Shown here: one piece after another, positions 8,893 to 18,333 of the stretch
How the letters are laid out: the number at the start of each line of letters is the position of its first letter
Position numbering within the stretch: the stretch's first letter is position 1
Translations under genes and position numbers: made by a program
Assembly: GCF_900090245.1 (NCBI RefSeq)
Contig: NZ_FMDN01000004.1
Location: 204,169 to 268,168 of the forward strand
Source: Micromonospora halophytica
Lineage (GTDB): Bacteria > Actinomycetota > Actinomycetes > Mycobacteriales > Micromonosporaceae
Direction of reading: 5' to 3'
Length of the DNA stretch: 64,000 nucleotides
Notes under the pieces: generated by a model
The model's input: only the letters and a program-made list of their open reading frames with translations
Told to the model about the DNA's origin: nothing
Databases searched by the model: none

Positions 8893-9485
8893 GGTGTCTC
8901 CTCCTGGTAGAGCAGGGCGTTGAGGGCAGCGGCGGCGACCGCCGAGCCGCCCTTCTCGCCCACGTTGGACACGGCGGGCAGGCCGCTGGCCCGCAGCGCC
9001 GCCTTGGACTCGGCGGCACCGACGAAGCCGACCGGCAGCCCCACCACGAGGGCGGGCGCCGCGTCCAGGGTGATCAGTTCCGCCAGCGCGGTCGGCGCGC
9101 AGCCGACCACCCAGACCGCGCCCGGGCCCACCCGGTCCAGGGCGACCCGGACGGCGGCGGCCGAGCGGGTCAGCCCGGTGGCGGCGGCCAGCTCGGCGGT
9201 GGCCGGCTCGGCGACCGGGCAGACGATCTCCCGTCCGGCGCGGGTGATGCCGGCGGCGACCATCCACACGTCGGTGACGATCGGCGCTCCGGCGCGCAGC
9301 GCGGCCAGGCCGCCGGCCAGCGCCGCCTCGTCGCAGACCAGTTCGGTGACGTAGGCCAGGTCGGCGCTGGCGTGCACCACCCGTTCGGTCACCGCCCGGG
9401 TCAGCGGCGGCAGGTGCGTCAGGTCGACCCGGGAACGCAGGATGCGGTACGACTCCGCCTCGATCGGGTGCACGAGGCGGGTCAC
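8889..9485 (-). CDS. cobH: Precorrin-8X methylmutase CobH/CbiC
   Basis: 198 residues covering the whole CobH/CbiC family. It starts TRLVHPIEAESYRILRSRVDL, contains ERVVHASADL with the likely catalytic His, and ends GLPAVSNVGEKGGSAVAAAALNAL. It moves the C11 methyl to C12 to form hydrogenobyrinate or cobyrinate. The GTG at 9485 overlaps the upstream transporter stop by 4 bases and is preferred over longer extensions into the NiCoT reading region. The downstream end overlaps cbiX-cobA. Confidence 0.93.
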   Translation of the reverse strand: MTRLVHPIEAESYRILRSRVDLTHLPPLTRAVTERVVHASADLAYVTELVCDEAALAGGLAALRAGAPIVTDVWMVAAGITRAGREIVCPVAEPATAELAAATGLTRSAAAVRVALDRVGPGAVWVVGCAPTALAELITLDAAPALVVGLPVGFVGAAESKAALRASGLPAVSNVGEKGGSAVAAAALNALLYQEETP

Positions 9486-10579
9486 GCTCCCGTCTCCGCG
9501 CCCGCGTCGACGCCGCGGCCGTAGCGCCGGTCGTGCCCGCGCAGCTTCCACAGCAGCACCGCGCCGCCCCAGGCCAGCGCGAAGAGCGCCACCACCACGT
9601 AGCCGAGCTGTTCGAAGTGGTCGCCGAGCGAGGCGTAGCCGGACAGCGCGGTCGCACCGAGGTGGTCGACCAGCAGGCCGGACAGGTAGACGCTGGCGAC
9701 CAGGGCGCCGACGACGACGGTCATCGCGGTGGTGGCGAGGTTGTACCAGAGCCGCCGGGCCGGCTGCCGGTACGCCCACGAGTAGGCGCGCGCCATCAGC
9801 AGGCTGTCCGCGGTGTCCATCGCCGACATTCCGGCGGCGAAGAGCAGCGGCAGGGTGAGCAGGGCCAGCACCGGCAGGCCGCCGGCCGCGGCGGTGCTCG
9901 CCGACAGCGACAGCAGGGTGACCTCGCTGGCGGTCTCCAGGCCGAGTCCGAAGAGGAACCCGACCGGGGCCATGTGCCAGGAGGAGCGCACCAGCGACCG
10001 GGCGCGGGAGCCGAGGATCCGGTGCACCAGGCCCCGGTTGAGCATCAGCAGGTCCAGCTCGGACTCGTCGAGCGCACCGGCCCGCAGCCGGCGCCAGAGC
10101 TTCACCAGCCCGGCCAGCACGGCCGCGTTGAGCCCGGCGACCAGCAGCAGGAACGCGGTGGCGGTGGCCGCGGCGACCACCGCGCCGACCTCGCGGACAC
10201 CGGCCAGGCCCCGCTCGGTCATGCTCGCCGAGGCGAGCCCGATCACCAGGGCGAGCAGCAGCACCACCGCGCTGTGCCCGAGGGCGAAGAAGAAGCCGAC
10301 GCCGACCGCGCGCCGGCCGCGCAGCAGCATCAGCCGGGTGGTGTCGTCGATGGCGGCGATGTGGTCGGCGTCGAAGGCGTGCCGCACGCCGAGCGCGTAC
10401 GCCAGGGCGCCCGCCCCGGCCAGCCCGCCGGCCGCCGCCGGCTGGTCGTTCCAGTACAGGTAGAGGGTCCAGCCCGCGACGTGCAGGGCGGCGACGGCGA
10501 GCACCACGCCGCCGAGGCGTACCCGCTCGGCACGGCTCCACCGGCCCACCGGTGGGGCGGCGGTCGGGATCGGGGTCAT
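9482..10579 (-). CDS. NiCoT-family nickel/cobalt transporter
   Basis: 365 residues with about eight membrane spans. The family signature RHAFDADHIAAIDDTTR lies at ~65-81, followed by FFALGHSAVVLL and GLETASEVTLLSLS, the metal-selecting helices of the HoxN/NixA/NicT group. The position between cobalamin genes indicates cobalt uptake for corrin synthesis rather than nickel for urease or hydrogenase (inference). The ATG at 10579 overlaps the ferredoxin stop by 4 bases, and a GGAGAG Shine-Dalgarno sits just upstream. Confidence 0.92.
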   Translation of the reverse strand: MTPIPTAAPPVGRWSRAERVRLGGVVLAVAALHVAGWTLYLYWNDQPAAAGGLAGAGALAYALGVRHAFDADHIAAIDDTTRLMLLRGRRAVGVGFFFALGHSAVVLLLALVIGLASASMTERGLAGVREVGAVVAAATATAFLLLVAGLNAAVLAGLVKLWRRLRAGALDESELDLLMLNRGLVHRILGSRARSLVRSSWHMAPVGFLFGLGLETASEVTLLSLSASTAAAGGLPVLALLTLPLLFAAGMSAMDTADSLLMARAYSWAYRQPARRLWYNLATTAMTVVVGALVASVYLSGLLVDHLGATALSGYASLGDHFEQLGYVVVALFALAWGGAVLLWKLRGHDRRYGRGVDAGAETGA

Positions 10580-10815
10580 CGCTCTCCTCGGGGTTCGGCG
10601 GTGGCGCGGATGGCGTCCACCGGGCAGATCTCCACGCACTCCAGGCAGCCGGTGCACCGGTCGGCGCGGACGGTCAGCCCGAGCGGGACGGGACGGATGG
10701 CGTGCGTCGGGCAGGTAAGCAGGCAGGCGCCGCAGCCCTGGCAGGCGCCGATGCTCACGGGCGCGGGCGGGTCCGGCGCGGCGACGGCGGTCGGCGGCGC
10801 GGTCACCGTCGCCAC
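10576..10815 (-). CDS. Small ferredoxin with two 4Fe-4S clusters
   Basis: 79 residues with two CxxCxxCxxxCP motifs: CQGCGACLLTCP (~24-35) and CTGCLECVEICP (~54-65). It is a bacterial 2[4Fe-4S] ferredoxin with a Pro/Ala-rich N-terminal tail. The start overlaps the end of the cbiG-cobJ fusion by 13 bases, and the stop overlaps the transporter start. It probably feeds electrons to a reductive step of corrin synthesis, such as precorrin-6 or Co reduction (inference). Confidence 0.9.
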   Translation of the reverse strand: MATVTAPPTAVAAPDPPAPVSIGACQGCGACLLTCPTHAIRPVPLGLTVRADRCTGCLECVEICPVDAIRATAEPRGER

Positions 10816-12731
10816 CGGTACCCGCGCGGGGTGACCATCCGGCCGGCGACCACCCGGGTCTGCGAGCTGCCGACCACCACCACGCTGTACATGTCGACCA
10901 CGGCGGCGTCGAGGGTGGCCACGGTGGCCAGGTGGACCTGTTCGCCGGCGCGGCTGGCGTTGCGCACCACGCCGACCGGGGTCTGCGGCGGGCGGTGCGC
11001 GGCGAAGGTCTTCAGCACGGCCCCGAGCTGCCAGTCCCGGGCCCGGCTGCGCGGGTTGTACAGCAACGCCACCAGGTCCGCCTCGGCGGCGGCGGCCACC
11101 CGTCGCTCGATGACCTCCCAGGGGGTGTGCAGGTCGGACAGGCTCAGGTACACGTGGTCGTGGCCGATCGGCGCGCCGAGCAGGGCGGCAGCGGCGAGCC
11201 CGGCGGTCACCCCGGGCGCCCCGACCACGTCGATCCGCTCGTCGGCGTACTCCAGGGCGGGGCTGGCCATCGCGTACACCCCGGCGTCGCCGGAGCCGAC
11301 GAGCGCGACCGCGTGTCCGGCGGTGGCCTCGACGACGGCGGCGCGGGCCCGCTCCTCCTCCGCGCCGAGCCCGCTGGCGAGCACCCGGGTGCCGGGGCGG
11401 AGCAGGTCGCGGACCTGGTCGACGTACTGGTCGAGGCCGACGACCACGGCGGCCCGGCGCAGCTCGGCGACCGCGCGCGGGGTGCGCAGGTCGGGCGCGC
11501 CCGGCCCGAGCCCGACGAGCGCCAGCCGGCCGCGCGCGTTGTGCCGGGCGACGGCGACGGTCGCCATCGCCGAGGCGGTCTTCGGCACCAGCAGCGTGCC
11601 GCCGCCGGCCAGCGCCGCGGCCTCCGCGACGCTGGGGGTGCCGACCACGGCGCGGACCACGTCGCTGGGGTGCGGCACGTCGACCGCCGCCAACTCCGCC
11701 GCAGGCCGGGTCTCCAGGGGTACGCCGAGCGCGCGGGCGGTCGCCAGGATGCCCTCCTCGTCGGCCTTGAGGTCGACGCTGGCCAGGCAGCGCAGGCTGG
11801 CCGGGGCCAGGTCGGCGTCGGCGAGCGCCCGGTGCAGCAGGTCGGACACCTCGGCGGCGGCGACGCCCCGGCTGGAGCCGATCCCGGCGACCAGCGAGGG
11901 TGGGCGCAGCACGGCGGTCCGGTCGTCCAGCGGGACGATCCGGTCGGTGACCAGCAGCCGCCAGCCGCCGTCGCCGGTCCCGCCGTCCGGGTCCGGGCCG
12001 GCCACCCGGTGTCGCCCCGCGACACCGGGGCCAGCCAGCTCGTCCCGCTGGGCCCGCTGGGCCCGCTGGGCCGGATCGGTCGGGGCCATCCCGTCGGCGG
12101 GGACGGGCTCGACCAGGACGTTCGGCGGCAGCGCGGGCAGCGGCCAGGTGGAGTCGGCGAGCAGCCGGACCGGCTCGCCGTCGAGGATCGCCCGGGACAC
12201 CGCCGCGACGGCCCCCTCGACCGGCCAGCCGAGCGTGTCCAGCCCGGGCAGACCGACGGCGTCGGTGGCGGTGGTGACCACCGGGCGGGCGTCTAGCAGC
12301 GCGGCCACCTCCACGGCGAGGGTGTTGGCGCCGCCCGCGTGCCCGCCGAGGAGCGCGACGGCGTGCCGTGCCGCCTCGTCCACGACCACCACCGCCGGGT
12401 CGGTGCGCTTGTCACCGAGCAGCGGCGCGAGGATCCGGACCACCGCCCCGGTGGCCAGGAACGCCACCACCGCCGAGCACTGCGTCCACGCGGCACGCAG
12501 CGCGTCGGCCACGCCGGCGGACTCGACGAGCCGGGCGTGCGGCCAGGCGTCGGCGAGGATCCGGGCGTGCCGGCGGCCGGCGGCGGTGGCCGCCACGAGT
12601 CCGACGGTCACCGGGCCGCGCGGCGTAGTGGCCGCCCCGGATCCGATGGTCACCGGGCCGTCTCCGGCGGTGTCGACGGAATTGTCCACGGGTGCTCCTG
12701 CTCCGAGTGGGTGGCGGTACGGCCGGGTCAC
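10803..12731 (-). CDS. cobJ: CbiG-CobJ fusion: cobalt-precorrin-5A hydrolase and precorrin-3B C17-methyltransferase
   Basis: 642 residues. After a ~40-residue low-complexity leader, residues ~40-150 match the CbiG N-terminal region (VAFLATGAVVRILAPLLGDK, LGGHAGGANTLA). The CbiG C-terminal domain follows at ~265-385 (VAGIGSSRGV, LKADEEG). Residues ~400-642 are CobJ, with LALVGLGPGAPD for SAM binding, GSGDAGVYAMA, and LYNPRSRARDWQL. CobJ contracts the ring and CbiG opens the delta-lactone of the cobalt route. The GTG start at 12731 overlaps the cobL stop by 4 bases. This CbiG-CobJ fusion occurs in other actinobacteria. Confidence 0.92.
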   Translation of the reverse strand: MTRPYRHPLGAGAPVDNSVDTAGDGPVTIGSGAATTPRGPVTVGLVAATAAGRRHARILADAWPHARLVESAGVADALRAAWTQCSAVVAFLATGAVVRILAPLLGDKRTDPAVVVVDEAARHAVALLGGHAGGANTLAVEVAALLDARPVVTTATDAVGLPGLDTLGWPVEGAVAAVSRAILDGEPVRLLADSTWPLPALPPNVLVEPVPADGMAPTDPAQRAQRAQRDELAGPGVAGRHRVAGPDPDGGTGDGGWRLLVTDRIVPLDDRTAVLRPPSLVAGIGSSRGVAAAEVSDLLHRALADADLAPASLRCLASVDLKADEEGILATARALGVPLETRPAAELAAVDVPHPSDVVRAVVGTPSVAEAAALAGGGTLLVPKTASAMATVAVARHNARGRLALVGLGPGAPDLRTPRAVAELRRAAVVVGLDQYVDQVRDLLRPGTRVLASGLGAEEERARAAVVEATAGHAVALVGSGDAGVYAMASPALEYADERIDVVGAPGVTAGLAAAALLGAPIGHDHVYLSLSDLHTPWEVIERRVAAAAEADLVALLYNPRSRARDWQLGAVLKTFAAHRPPQTPVGVVRNASRAGEQVHLATVATLDAAVVDMYSVVVVGSSQTRVVAGRMVTPRGYRWRR

Positions 12732-13975
12732 GGGCTCTCCCCGGTGAGGACGACCACCGGGTTGGTGGCGGCGAGGCGCACGGATCCGCCGGGCAGGTCG
12801 GCCAGGCGGGCGGCGGAGAGTTGGCTGCCGTCGACGGTGTAGCCGGCGTCGCGCAGCAGGTGGACGGCGGGCGCGACCCGGTCCAGCGCGGCGAGGGTGA
12901 CCACCACCCGGCCGGGACGGCGGGCGGCCACCGCGGCGAGCACGTCAGTGCCGCCCCCGCCGACGAAGACGGCGTCCGGGTCGGGCAGGTCGCGCAGGAC
13001 CGCCGGGGCCGGGCCGGTCACCACCCGCACGTGCACCCCGTGGCGGGCGGCGTTCGCCGCGACCGGCGCGTCCGGGTCCCGCTCCACGGCGATGACGGCC
13101 GCGCCGAGCAGGGCGCACTCGATGCCGACCGAGCCGCTGCCCGCGCCGACGTCCCAGACGAGCCGGCCCAGGCGGGGACGCAACCGGGCCACCGCGAGGG
13201 CGCGTACCTCCACCTTGGTGATCATGGAGTCGCGGTGGTGGTACGCGGACTCGGGCAGCGCCCAGCCGCCGGCCGGCGCGGCGGCCGGCTGGTTGTCCGT
13301 CCGCATCGGCCCGACACCGGGCAGGGCGGACGGGGCGGGCCCGCCGGCCGGGAGCGCGCCGGGGGCGAGGCTGAGCAGCACGTGCGGGTCGGCCCAGGCC
13401 CGCGTGGCTGCCTGCTCCGGGGTGGTCCAGGTGACCCGTTCGGCGTCGGTGCCGAGGTGTTCGGCGACCACGAGGTGGCGGGGCCAGCCGGTCAGCCCGG
13501 CCCCGATCTCGGTGGCCCCGGCGCCGGGAGCGGTGAGCACCGCGACCGCGGGCAGCGCCCGGCAGGCGTTCAGGGCCGGCCCCGGGTCACGACCGTGCGC
13601 GGTGACCACCGCCGCGCCGTCCCAGTCGAGTCCAGCCCGGGCGAACGCTGCGGCGACGCTGGAGACCGCCGGCAGCACCCGCACCGGCAGCCCGGCGACC
13701 CGCAACCGGCGGACGATGCCGAAGAGCCCGGGATCGCCGCTGGCCAGCACGACCGCCGGCGCTCCGGCCTCGACGGCGGCGGCGAGCCGGTCCAGCGCGG
13801 GGGCGAGCGGCCCGAGCACGATGGTGGGGCAGCCCGGCAGCACCGGCAGGGCGGCCAGGTGGCGGGCCGCTCCGACGACGAGGCGGGCCCCGGCCAGCGC
13901 GGCATGCGCGTCGGGGTGCGGCGGCCGGCCGGCGGCGTCGACCCCGACCACGGTGACCGCCGGCGGGGCGGTCAC
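12728..13975 (-). CDS. cobL: Precorrin-6Y C5,15-methyltransferase (decarboxylating) CobL (CbiE-CbiT)
   Basis: About 415 residues. The CbiE half (~1-205) starts APPAVTVVGVDAAG with LASGDPGLFGI and PAVSSVAAAFARAGLDW. The CbiT half (~230-415) has YHHRDSMITKVEVRALA and the SAM motif VWDVGAGSGSVGIECA. It methylates C5 and C15 and removes the C12 acetate carboxyl. I chose the GTG at 13975 because it gives a 4-base GTGA overlap with the cbiD stop, like the other junctions in this operon. A GTG three codons earlier (13984) is possible. Confidence 0.9.
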   Translation of the reverse strand: MTAPPAVTVVGVDAAGRPPHPDAHAALAGARLVVGAARHLAALPVLPGCPTIVLGPLAPALDRLAAAVEAGAPAVVLASGDPGLFGIVRRLRVAGLPVRVLPAVSSVAAAFARAGLDWDGAAVVTAHGRDPGPALNACRALPAVAVLTAPGAGATEIGAGLTGWPRHLVVAEHLGTDAERVTWTTPEQAATRAWADPHVLLSLAPGALPAGGPAPSALPGVGPMRTDNQPAAAPAGGWALPESAYHHRDSMITKVEVRALAVARLRPRLGRLVWDVGAGSGSVGIECALLGAAVIAVERDPDAPVAANAARHGVHVRVVTGPAPAVLRDLPDPDAVFVGGGGTDVLAAVAARRPGRVVVTLAALDRVAPAVHLLRDAGYTVDGSQLSAARLADLPGGSVRLAATNPVVVLTGESP

Positions 13976-15123
13976 CCGGACCACCGCCCCGAGGAGGCGA
14001 CCACCCGGGATCCGGTGAAGTCCACCATGGCCACGTCGACGGCGACGGCGTGCCCGGCGAAGCGCCGCAGCACCTGACGTACCCGGCGGCAGAGCAGGTC
14101 ACCGGCGCGGCCGAGCAGACCGGCGGCCTCCCACAGCTCGTAGGCGTGCCGCCCGGTGTTGGCCGCCGCGACGGCCGCCACCAGGTCGGCGTCGCCGCCG
14201 GCCTCGGCGGTGACCGCGCCGAGCAGCGACAGGTCCACCTTGGAGCGGGTGTAGTGGGTCATCAGGATCCCGGCGGCCAGCTTGGCGAGCTTGCCGGCCA
14301 TGCCGACGAACACCACACCGGTCATCGCGTCGCCGACGGCGGCGGTGACCGCCGCGCCGGTGAAGTCGCCGACCTCGACGAAGCACACCTCGGGCAGCTC
14401 CGGCAGGAGCGCCCGGGCGGCCCGCTCGGTACGCCCGCCGGTGCACAGCACCACGGTCCGCTCCCCCTGCGCGGCCATCACGTGCACCGCCTGCACCACA
14501 CTGGCCCGCCAGGAGGCGGTGGAGAAGGGCCGCACGACGCCGGTGGTGCCGAGGATGGAGATGCCGCCGAGGATGCCGAGCCGCCGGTTGGTGGTCTTGC
14601 GGGCCATCACCTCCCCGCCCGGCACGCTGATCACCACCCGGACGCCCACCTCGGTCAGGTCGACCACCTCGGCGACCGCCTCGCCGATCATCCGGCGCGG
14701 GGTGTCGTTGATCGCCGGGCCACCGACGGCCAGACCGAGCCCCGGCCTGGTGACCGTGCCGACGCCGGGTCCCCCGTCGAGCTGGAGACCCGGGCGGTCG
14801 TGCCAGCCGACGGTGGCGGTGAGGTGCGCGCCGTGGGTGACGTCCGGGTCGTCCCCGGCGTCCTTGACCACGACCGCCTCGACGTGCACGTCCGGCAGCG
14901 GGCTGAAGTCGCAGCGGTGCACGGTGAAGCGCACCCGCCGACCGGCGGGCAGCCCGATCTCCACCTCCCGCTGCGGGGCGCCGGTGACCAGCGCGGTCAC
15001 CGCCGCCTTCGCCGCCGCCGTCGCGCAGGCGCCGGTGGTCCAGCCGGTACGCAGCGCGGTGGGCCGGACCTTCGCGGTACGCGGCAGGTCCGGCTCGCGC
15101 AGCGGCGGCTCGGCGTACGTCAT
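13972..15123 (-). CDS. cbiD: Cobalt-precorrin-5B C1-methyltransferase CbiD
   Basis: 383 residues with the CbiD hallmarks: LRTGWTTGACATAAAKAA (~24-41), GVGTVTRPGLGLAVGGPAIN, ISILGTTGVVRPFST, and GMAGKLAKLAAG near the end. CbiD methylates C1 and belongs to the cobalt-early (anaerobic) set, replacing CobF of the aerobic route. The ATG at 15123 overlaps the cobM stop by 4 bases. Confidence 0.94.
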   Translation of the reverse strand: MTYAEPPLREPDLPRTAKVRPTALRTGWTTGACATAAAKAAVTALVTGAPQREVEIGLPAGRRVRFTVHRCDFSPLPDVHVEAVVVKDAGDDPDVTHGAHLTATVGWHDRPGLQLDGGPGVGTVTRPGLGLAVGGPAINDTPRRMIGEAVAEVVDLTEVGVRVVISVPGGEVMARKTTNRRLGILGGISILGTTGVVRPFSTASWRASVVQAVHVMAAQGERTVVLCTGGRTERAARALLPELPEVCFVEVGDFTGAAVTAAVGDAMTGVVFVGMAGKLAKLAAGILMTHYTRSKVDLSLLGAVTAEAGGDADLVAAVAAANTGRHAYELWEAAGLLGRAGDLLCRRVRQVLRRFAGHAVAVDVAMVDFTGSRVVASSGRWSG

Positions 15124-15977
15124 CGCGGCGGCTCGGACGACGTCGGGCGGTCGGCGGTGCCGCCCGCCGGGGCCCCCGCCCGCGAACGGCGCAACTCGGC
15201 GCGGGCGGCCGGCTCGGCCCGGCGGAAGGTGTGGAAGTGCCCGGGGTGGTACAGGTGTGAGCGGGTGCCGGTGGCCGCCAGGGCCGGGCCGACCAGGAAC
15301 AGGGTGTGCTTCCAGAGCTTGTGCTCCTTGACCGTGGCCTCCAGTTTCCCGAGCGTGCAGCGGACCACCAGCTCGTCCGGCCAGGTCGCCTGGTACGCCA
15401 CCACCACGGGGGTGTGCGCGGGGTAGCCGCCGGCGAGCAGTTCGGCCTGGGCCTGCCCGGAGCGGGCCGCGGAGAGGAAGAGCGCCATGGTGGTGCCGTG
15501 CCGGGCGAACTCGCGGACCCGCTCCCCCGGCGGCATCGGCGTCCTGCCACCCTCGAGGCGGGTGAGGATGACCGACTGGGCCACCTCGGGGATGGTCAGC
15601 TCCCGGCCGACGATCGCGGCGACGGCGGTGAACGAGGAGACCCCGGGCACGATCTCCACGGCCAGGTCGAGGGCGCGACAGAGGTCGAGCTGCTCCTGCA
15701 CCGCGCCCCACAGCGCCGGGTCGCCGGAGTGGATCCGGGCCACCGTCAGCCCCTCGGCGGCGGCCCGCCGGTACAGCGGCAGCACCCCCTCGATGGGCAG
15801 TTGGGAGGAGTCGACGATCTCGGCGTCGGGGCGGGCGTGGGCGAGGACGTCGGCGTGCACCAGGCTGGCCGCCCAGATCACCACGTCGGCCTCGGCGATC
15901 ACCCGCGCGGCGCGCAGGGTGAGCAGGTCGGCGGCGCCGGGGCCGGCCCCGACGAACCACACCTTCGCGTTGGTCAC
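15120..15977 (-). CDS. cobM: Precorrin-4 C11-methyltransferase CobM/CbiF
   Basis: 285 residues of the tetrapyrrole methylase family: KVWFVGAGPGAADLLTLRA (SAM site), DSSQLPIEGVLPLY, RIHSGDPALWGAVQEQ, PGVSSFTAVAAIVGRELTIP. It methylates C11 of precorrin-4. About 30 residues beyond the usual end are Arg/Ala/Pro-rich and look disordered. The GTG at 15977 overlaps the cobI stop by 4 bases. Confidence 0.93.
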   Translation of the reverse strand: MTNAKVWFVGAGPGAADLLTLRAARVIAEADVVIWAASLVHADVLAHARPDAEIVDSSQLPIEGVLPLYRRAAAEGLTVARIHSGDPALWGAVQEQLDLCRALDLAVEIVPGVSSFTAVAAIVGRELTIPEVAQSVILTRLEGGRTPMPPGERVREFARHGTTMALFLSAARSGQAQAELLAGGYPAHTPVVVAYQATWPDELVVRCTLGKLEATVKEHKLWKHTLFLVGPALAATGTRSHLYHPGHFHTFRRAEPAARAELRRSRAGAPAGGTADRPTSSEPPR

Positions 15978-16843
15978 AGCTTTCCTCCCCGCCGGTCCCG
16001 GCGGGCCGGGACCAGCAGCGTCGACAGGTACGGCAGGTCGTCGTCGGCCCGGTCAACCGGACCGACCCGCTCGTCGGGCAGGCCGAGGCCCCGGCCCAGC
16101 ACGGCGTCGGCGAGCCGGCCGTGCCGGCGCAGCACGTCAACCAGCTCCCGGTGGCGCCGCCAGCCCTTGTAGACCACGACGGTGCCGGGGCCGGCCAGGG
16201 CGTCGTCGACGAGCGCGAGCCCGGCGGTGGCCGGCAGCAGGGTGAGCGGCTCCCGGCCCTCGCACAGCGGCACGCCGCTGCCGGCGGCGAGGTCCTGCAT
16301 GGCGGTGATCCCGGGGACGGTGCGCACCTCGACCGCCGGGCGCCGGGCGCGCACACTCTGGGCCAGGTAGCCGAAGGTGGAGTAGACGTTCGGGTCGCCG
16401 ATGGTGGCGAAGGCGATCGCGCGGGCCCCGCCGTCGAAGGCGGCGACCACGGCCGCCGCCGCAGCGTCCCACGCGGCCTCCCGGCGGGTGGTCACCCCGC
16501 CCCGGTCGTCGAGGGCGAACGGCAGCCGGCGCAACCGGTCGGCCGGGACGTGCGCCCGCACCGTGGCCTCGGCGCGGCCCTGGGGCGCGCCGGCGTCGGC
16601 GGCGAGCCGGTCCAGCACCGGTACGACCACCAGGTCGGCCTCGCGCAGCACCCGTACCGCCCGCAGGGTGAGCAGGTCCGCCTCGCCCGGCCCGACGCCG
16701 ACCCCGGTCAGGATGCCGGCCCCGGCACCGCTCCGGCCGGGGTCCGCCACGCCCTCGCCCCGGCCGCCGTGGGGGACGGTCTGGGCCCGGCTGTCGGCGG
16801 GCCGGTCCTCGGTCGGGCGGCCGGCGTCGGCACGGGCGGTCAC
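15974..16843 (-). CDS. cobI: Precorrin-2 C20-methyltransferase CobI/CbiL
   Basis: 289 residues. A polar ~40-residue N-terminal extension precedes the methylase core, which starts ILTGVGVGPGEADLLTLRA. Then come FATIGDPNVYSTFGYLA and PGITAMQDLAAGSGVPL, typical of CobI/CbiL. It methylates C20 of precorrin-2 or its cobalt form. The GTG at 16843 overlaps the cobB stop by 4 bases, like its neighbours; the extension could mean a later true start, but no other junction fits as well. Confidence 0.92.
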   Translation of the reverse strand: MTARADAGRPTEDRPADSRAQTVPHGGRGEGVADPGRSGAGAGILTGVGVGPGEADLLTLRAVRVLREADLVVVPVLDRLAADAGAPQGRAEATVRAHVPADRLRRLPFALDDRGGVTTRREAAWDAAAAAVVAAFDGGARAIAFATIGDPNVYSTFGYLAQSVRARRPAVEVRTVPGITAMQDLAAGSGVPLCEGREPLTLLPATAGLALVDDALAGPGTVVVYKGWRRHRELVDVLRRHGRLADAVLGRGLGLPDERVGPVDRADDDLPYLSTLLVPARRDRRGGKL

Positions 16844-18333
16844 CGGCTCGCCGCCTCGACGAGGCGGCGGGCGGCCGACGGCCGGCCGGCCCAGTGGGTG
16901 TGCAGGTAGGAGGCGTGCACCCGGCCGGTGACGAAGCCGTGGCGGCTGTCGTCCCAGCGCCACGCCGGCCGGTCGCCGTACGCCGGGTCGGTGGCGGTGC
17001 GGTGGAACTCGTGTCCACGTACCGGCTCCCCGGCGGGGTGGACCGGGGAGTCGGTGGCGGCGACGGCGTCACGGTAGCCCAGGGTGAGCCGGCCGGTCAT
17101 CCGGGCGGTGTGCGGCAGCCGCCCGCACATCGGCGCGCCGTCGAGTGCCTTGCCGAGGTAGAGCAGCCCGGCGCACTCGGCGACGAGCGGCCCGTCGAAG
17201 TCGGCGAGTTCGGCGCGGAGCGCGGTGTTGGCCGCGAGGGCCTCGGCGTGCACCTCGGGGAAGCCGCCGCCGATGACCACGGCCCGGGTGCCGGCCGGCA
17301 GGGCCGGGTCGCGCAGCGGGTCGAAGGTGACCACGGCGGCACCGGCCGCGACGAGCAGTTCGGGTGTCTCGGCGTACGAGAAGGTGAAGGCCGGCCCACC
17401 GGCGACCGCGACCACCGGGCGGCCGGTGCCGGCCGGGCCGCCGACGGCGGGACCCGGGTCCCAGGCGGCGACGGTCAGCGGTGGGGCCGATCGGGCCAGG
17501 TCGAGCACGGCGTCGAGGTCGACGGTGGACTCGACCAGGCCGGCCAGCGCCTCGACGACCGCCAGGGACTCCGGGGCCCGCTCGGCGACCGGCACCAGCC
17601 CGAGGTGGCGCGCGGGCGCGGCGACCTCGACGGCGCGGGTGACCGCCCCGAGCACCGGTACGCCCACCTCGGCGAGCGCGTCGCGCAGCAGCGTCTCGTG
17701 CCGGGGCGAGCCGACCCGGTTGAGGATCACGCCACCGACGCGCACGCCTGGGTCGAAGGCGCGCATGCCGAGCACCAGGGCGGCGGCGGAGCGGCCCTGA
17801 GCGGTGGTGTCGAGGACCAGCAGCACCGGCGCGTCGATCAGCCGGGCGACGTGGGCGGTGGAGGCGTACGCGCCCCGGCCGACCGCGCCGTCGTGCAGGC
17901 CCATCACGCCCTCGACGACGGCGACGTCGGCGGGGGTGGGGACGGTGGCGCCGTGCCGCAGCAGCGGCGCGATCCGCTCCTCGCCGACCAGCCACGGGTC
18001 GAGGTTGCGGCCCGGCCGGCCGGCGGCGAGCGCGTGGTAGCCGGGGTCGATGTAGTCGGGGCCGACCTTGTGCGGGCTGACGGTCAGGCCCCGGCGGCGC
18101 AGCGCGGCGAGCAGCCCGGTGGCCACCGTGGTCTTGCCGTGCCCGCTGGCCGGCGCGGCGACCACCAGCCGGGGCAGTGCCCACGGCGCGGCCGGACCGG
18201 CGGCGGCCCGGTCGGCGGCACCGGCCCGGTCGGTGTCGGAGGTGACCGGGGCGGTGGGGCCGGGGTGCCCGGCCGGGGCGGGCGGCCCGTCGGGACGTCG
18301 CTGGTCGGTCCGGCGGGTCGGTCCGGTCACCAT
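16840..18333 (-). CDS. cobB: Cobyrinate / hydrogenobyrinate a,c-diamide synthase CobB/CbiA
   Basis: 497 residues. After a ~50-residue Pro/Ala-rich leader comes the P-loop domain LVVAAPASGHGKTTVATGL (~55-73), then HKVGPDYIDPGYH and VEGVMGLHDG. The C-terminal class-I glutamine amidotransferase domain has the nucleophile Cys in VAECAGLLYLGK and the His-containing EFHRT segment. It amidates the a and c side chains using Gln and ATP. The ATG at 18333 is used; a GTG one codon later (18330) gives a 4-base overlap with the cobO stop and is equally likely. Confidence 0.93.
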   Translation of the reverse strand: MVTGPTRRTDQRRPDGPPAPAGHPGPTAPVTSDTDRAGAADRAAAGPAAPWALPRLVVAAPASGHGKTTVATGLLAALRRRGLTVSPHKVGPDYIDPGYHALAAGRPGRNLDPWLVGEERIAPLLRHGATVPTPADVAVVEGVMGLHDGAVGRGAYASTAHVARLIDAPVLLVLDTTAQGRSAAALVLGMRAFDPGVRVGGVILNRVGSPRHETLLRDALAEVGVPVLGAVTRAVEVAAPARHLGLVPVAERAPESLAVVEALAGLVESTVDLDAVLDLARSAPPLTVAAWDPGPAVGGPAGTGRPVVAVAGGPAFTFSYAETPELLVAAGAAVVTFDPLRDPALPAGTRAVVIGGGFPEVHAEALAANTALRAELADFDGPLVAECAGLLYLGKALDGAPMCGRLPHTARMTGRLTLGYRDAVAATDSPVHPAGEPVRGHEFHRTATDPAYGDRPAWRWDDSRHGFVTGRVHASYLHTHWAGRPSAARRLVEAASR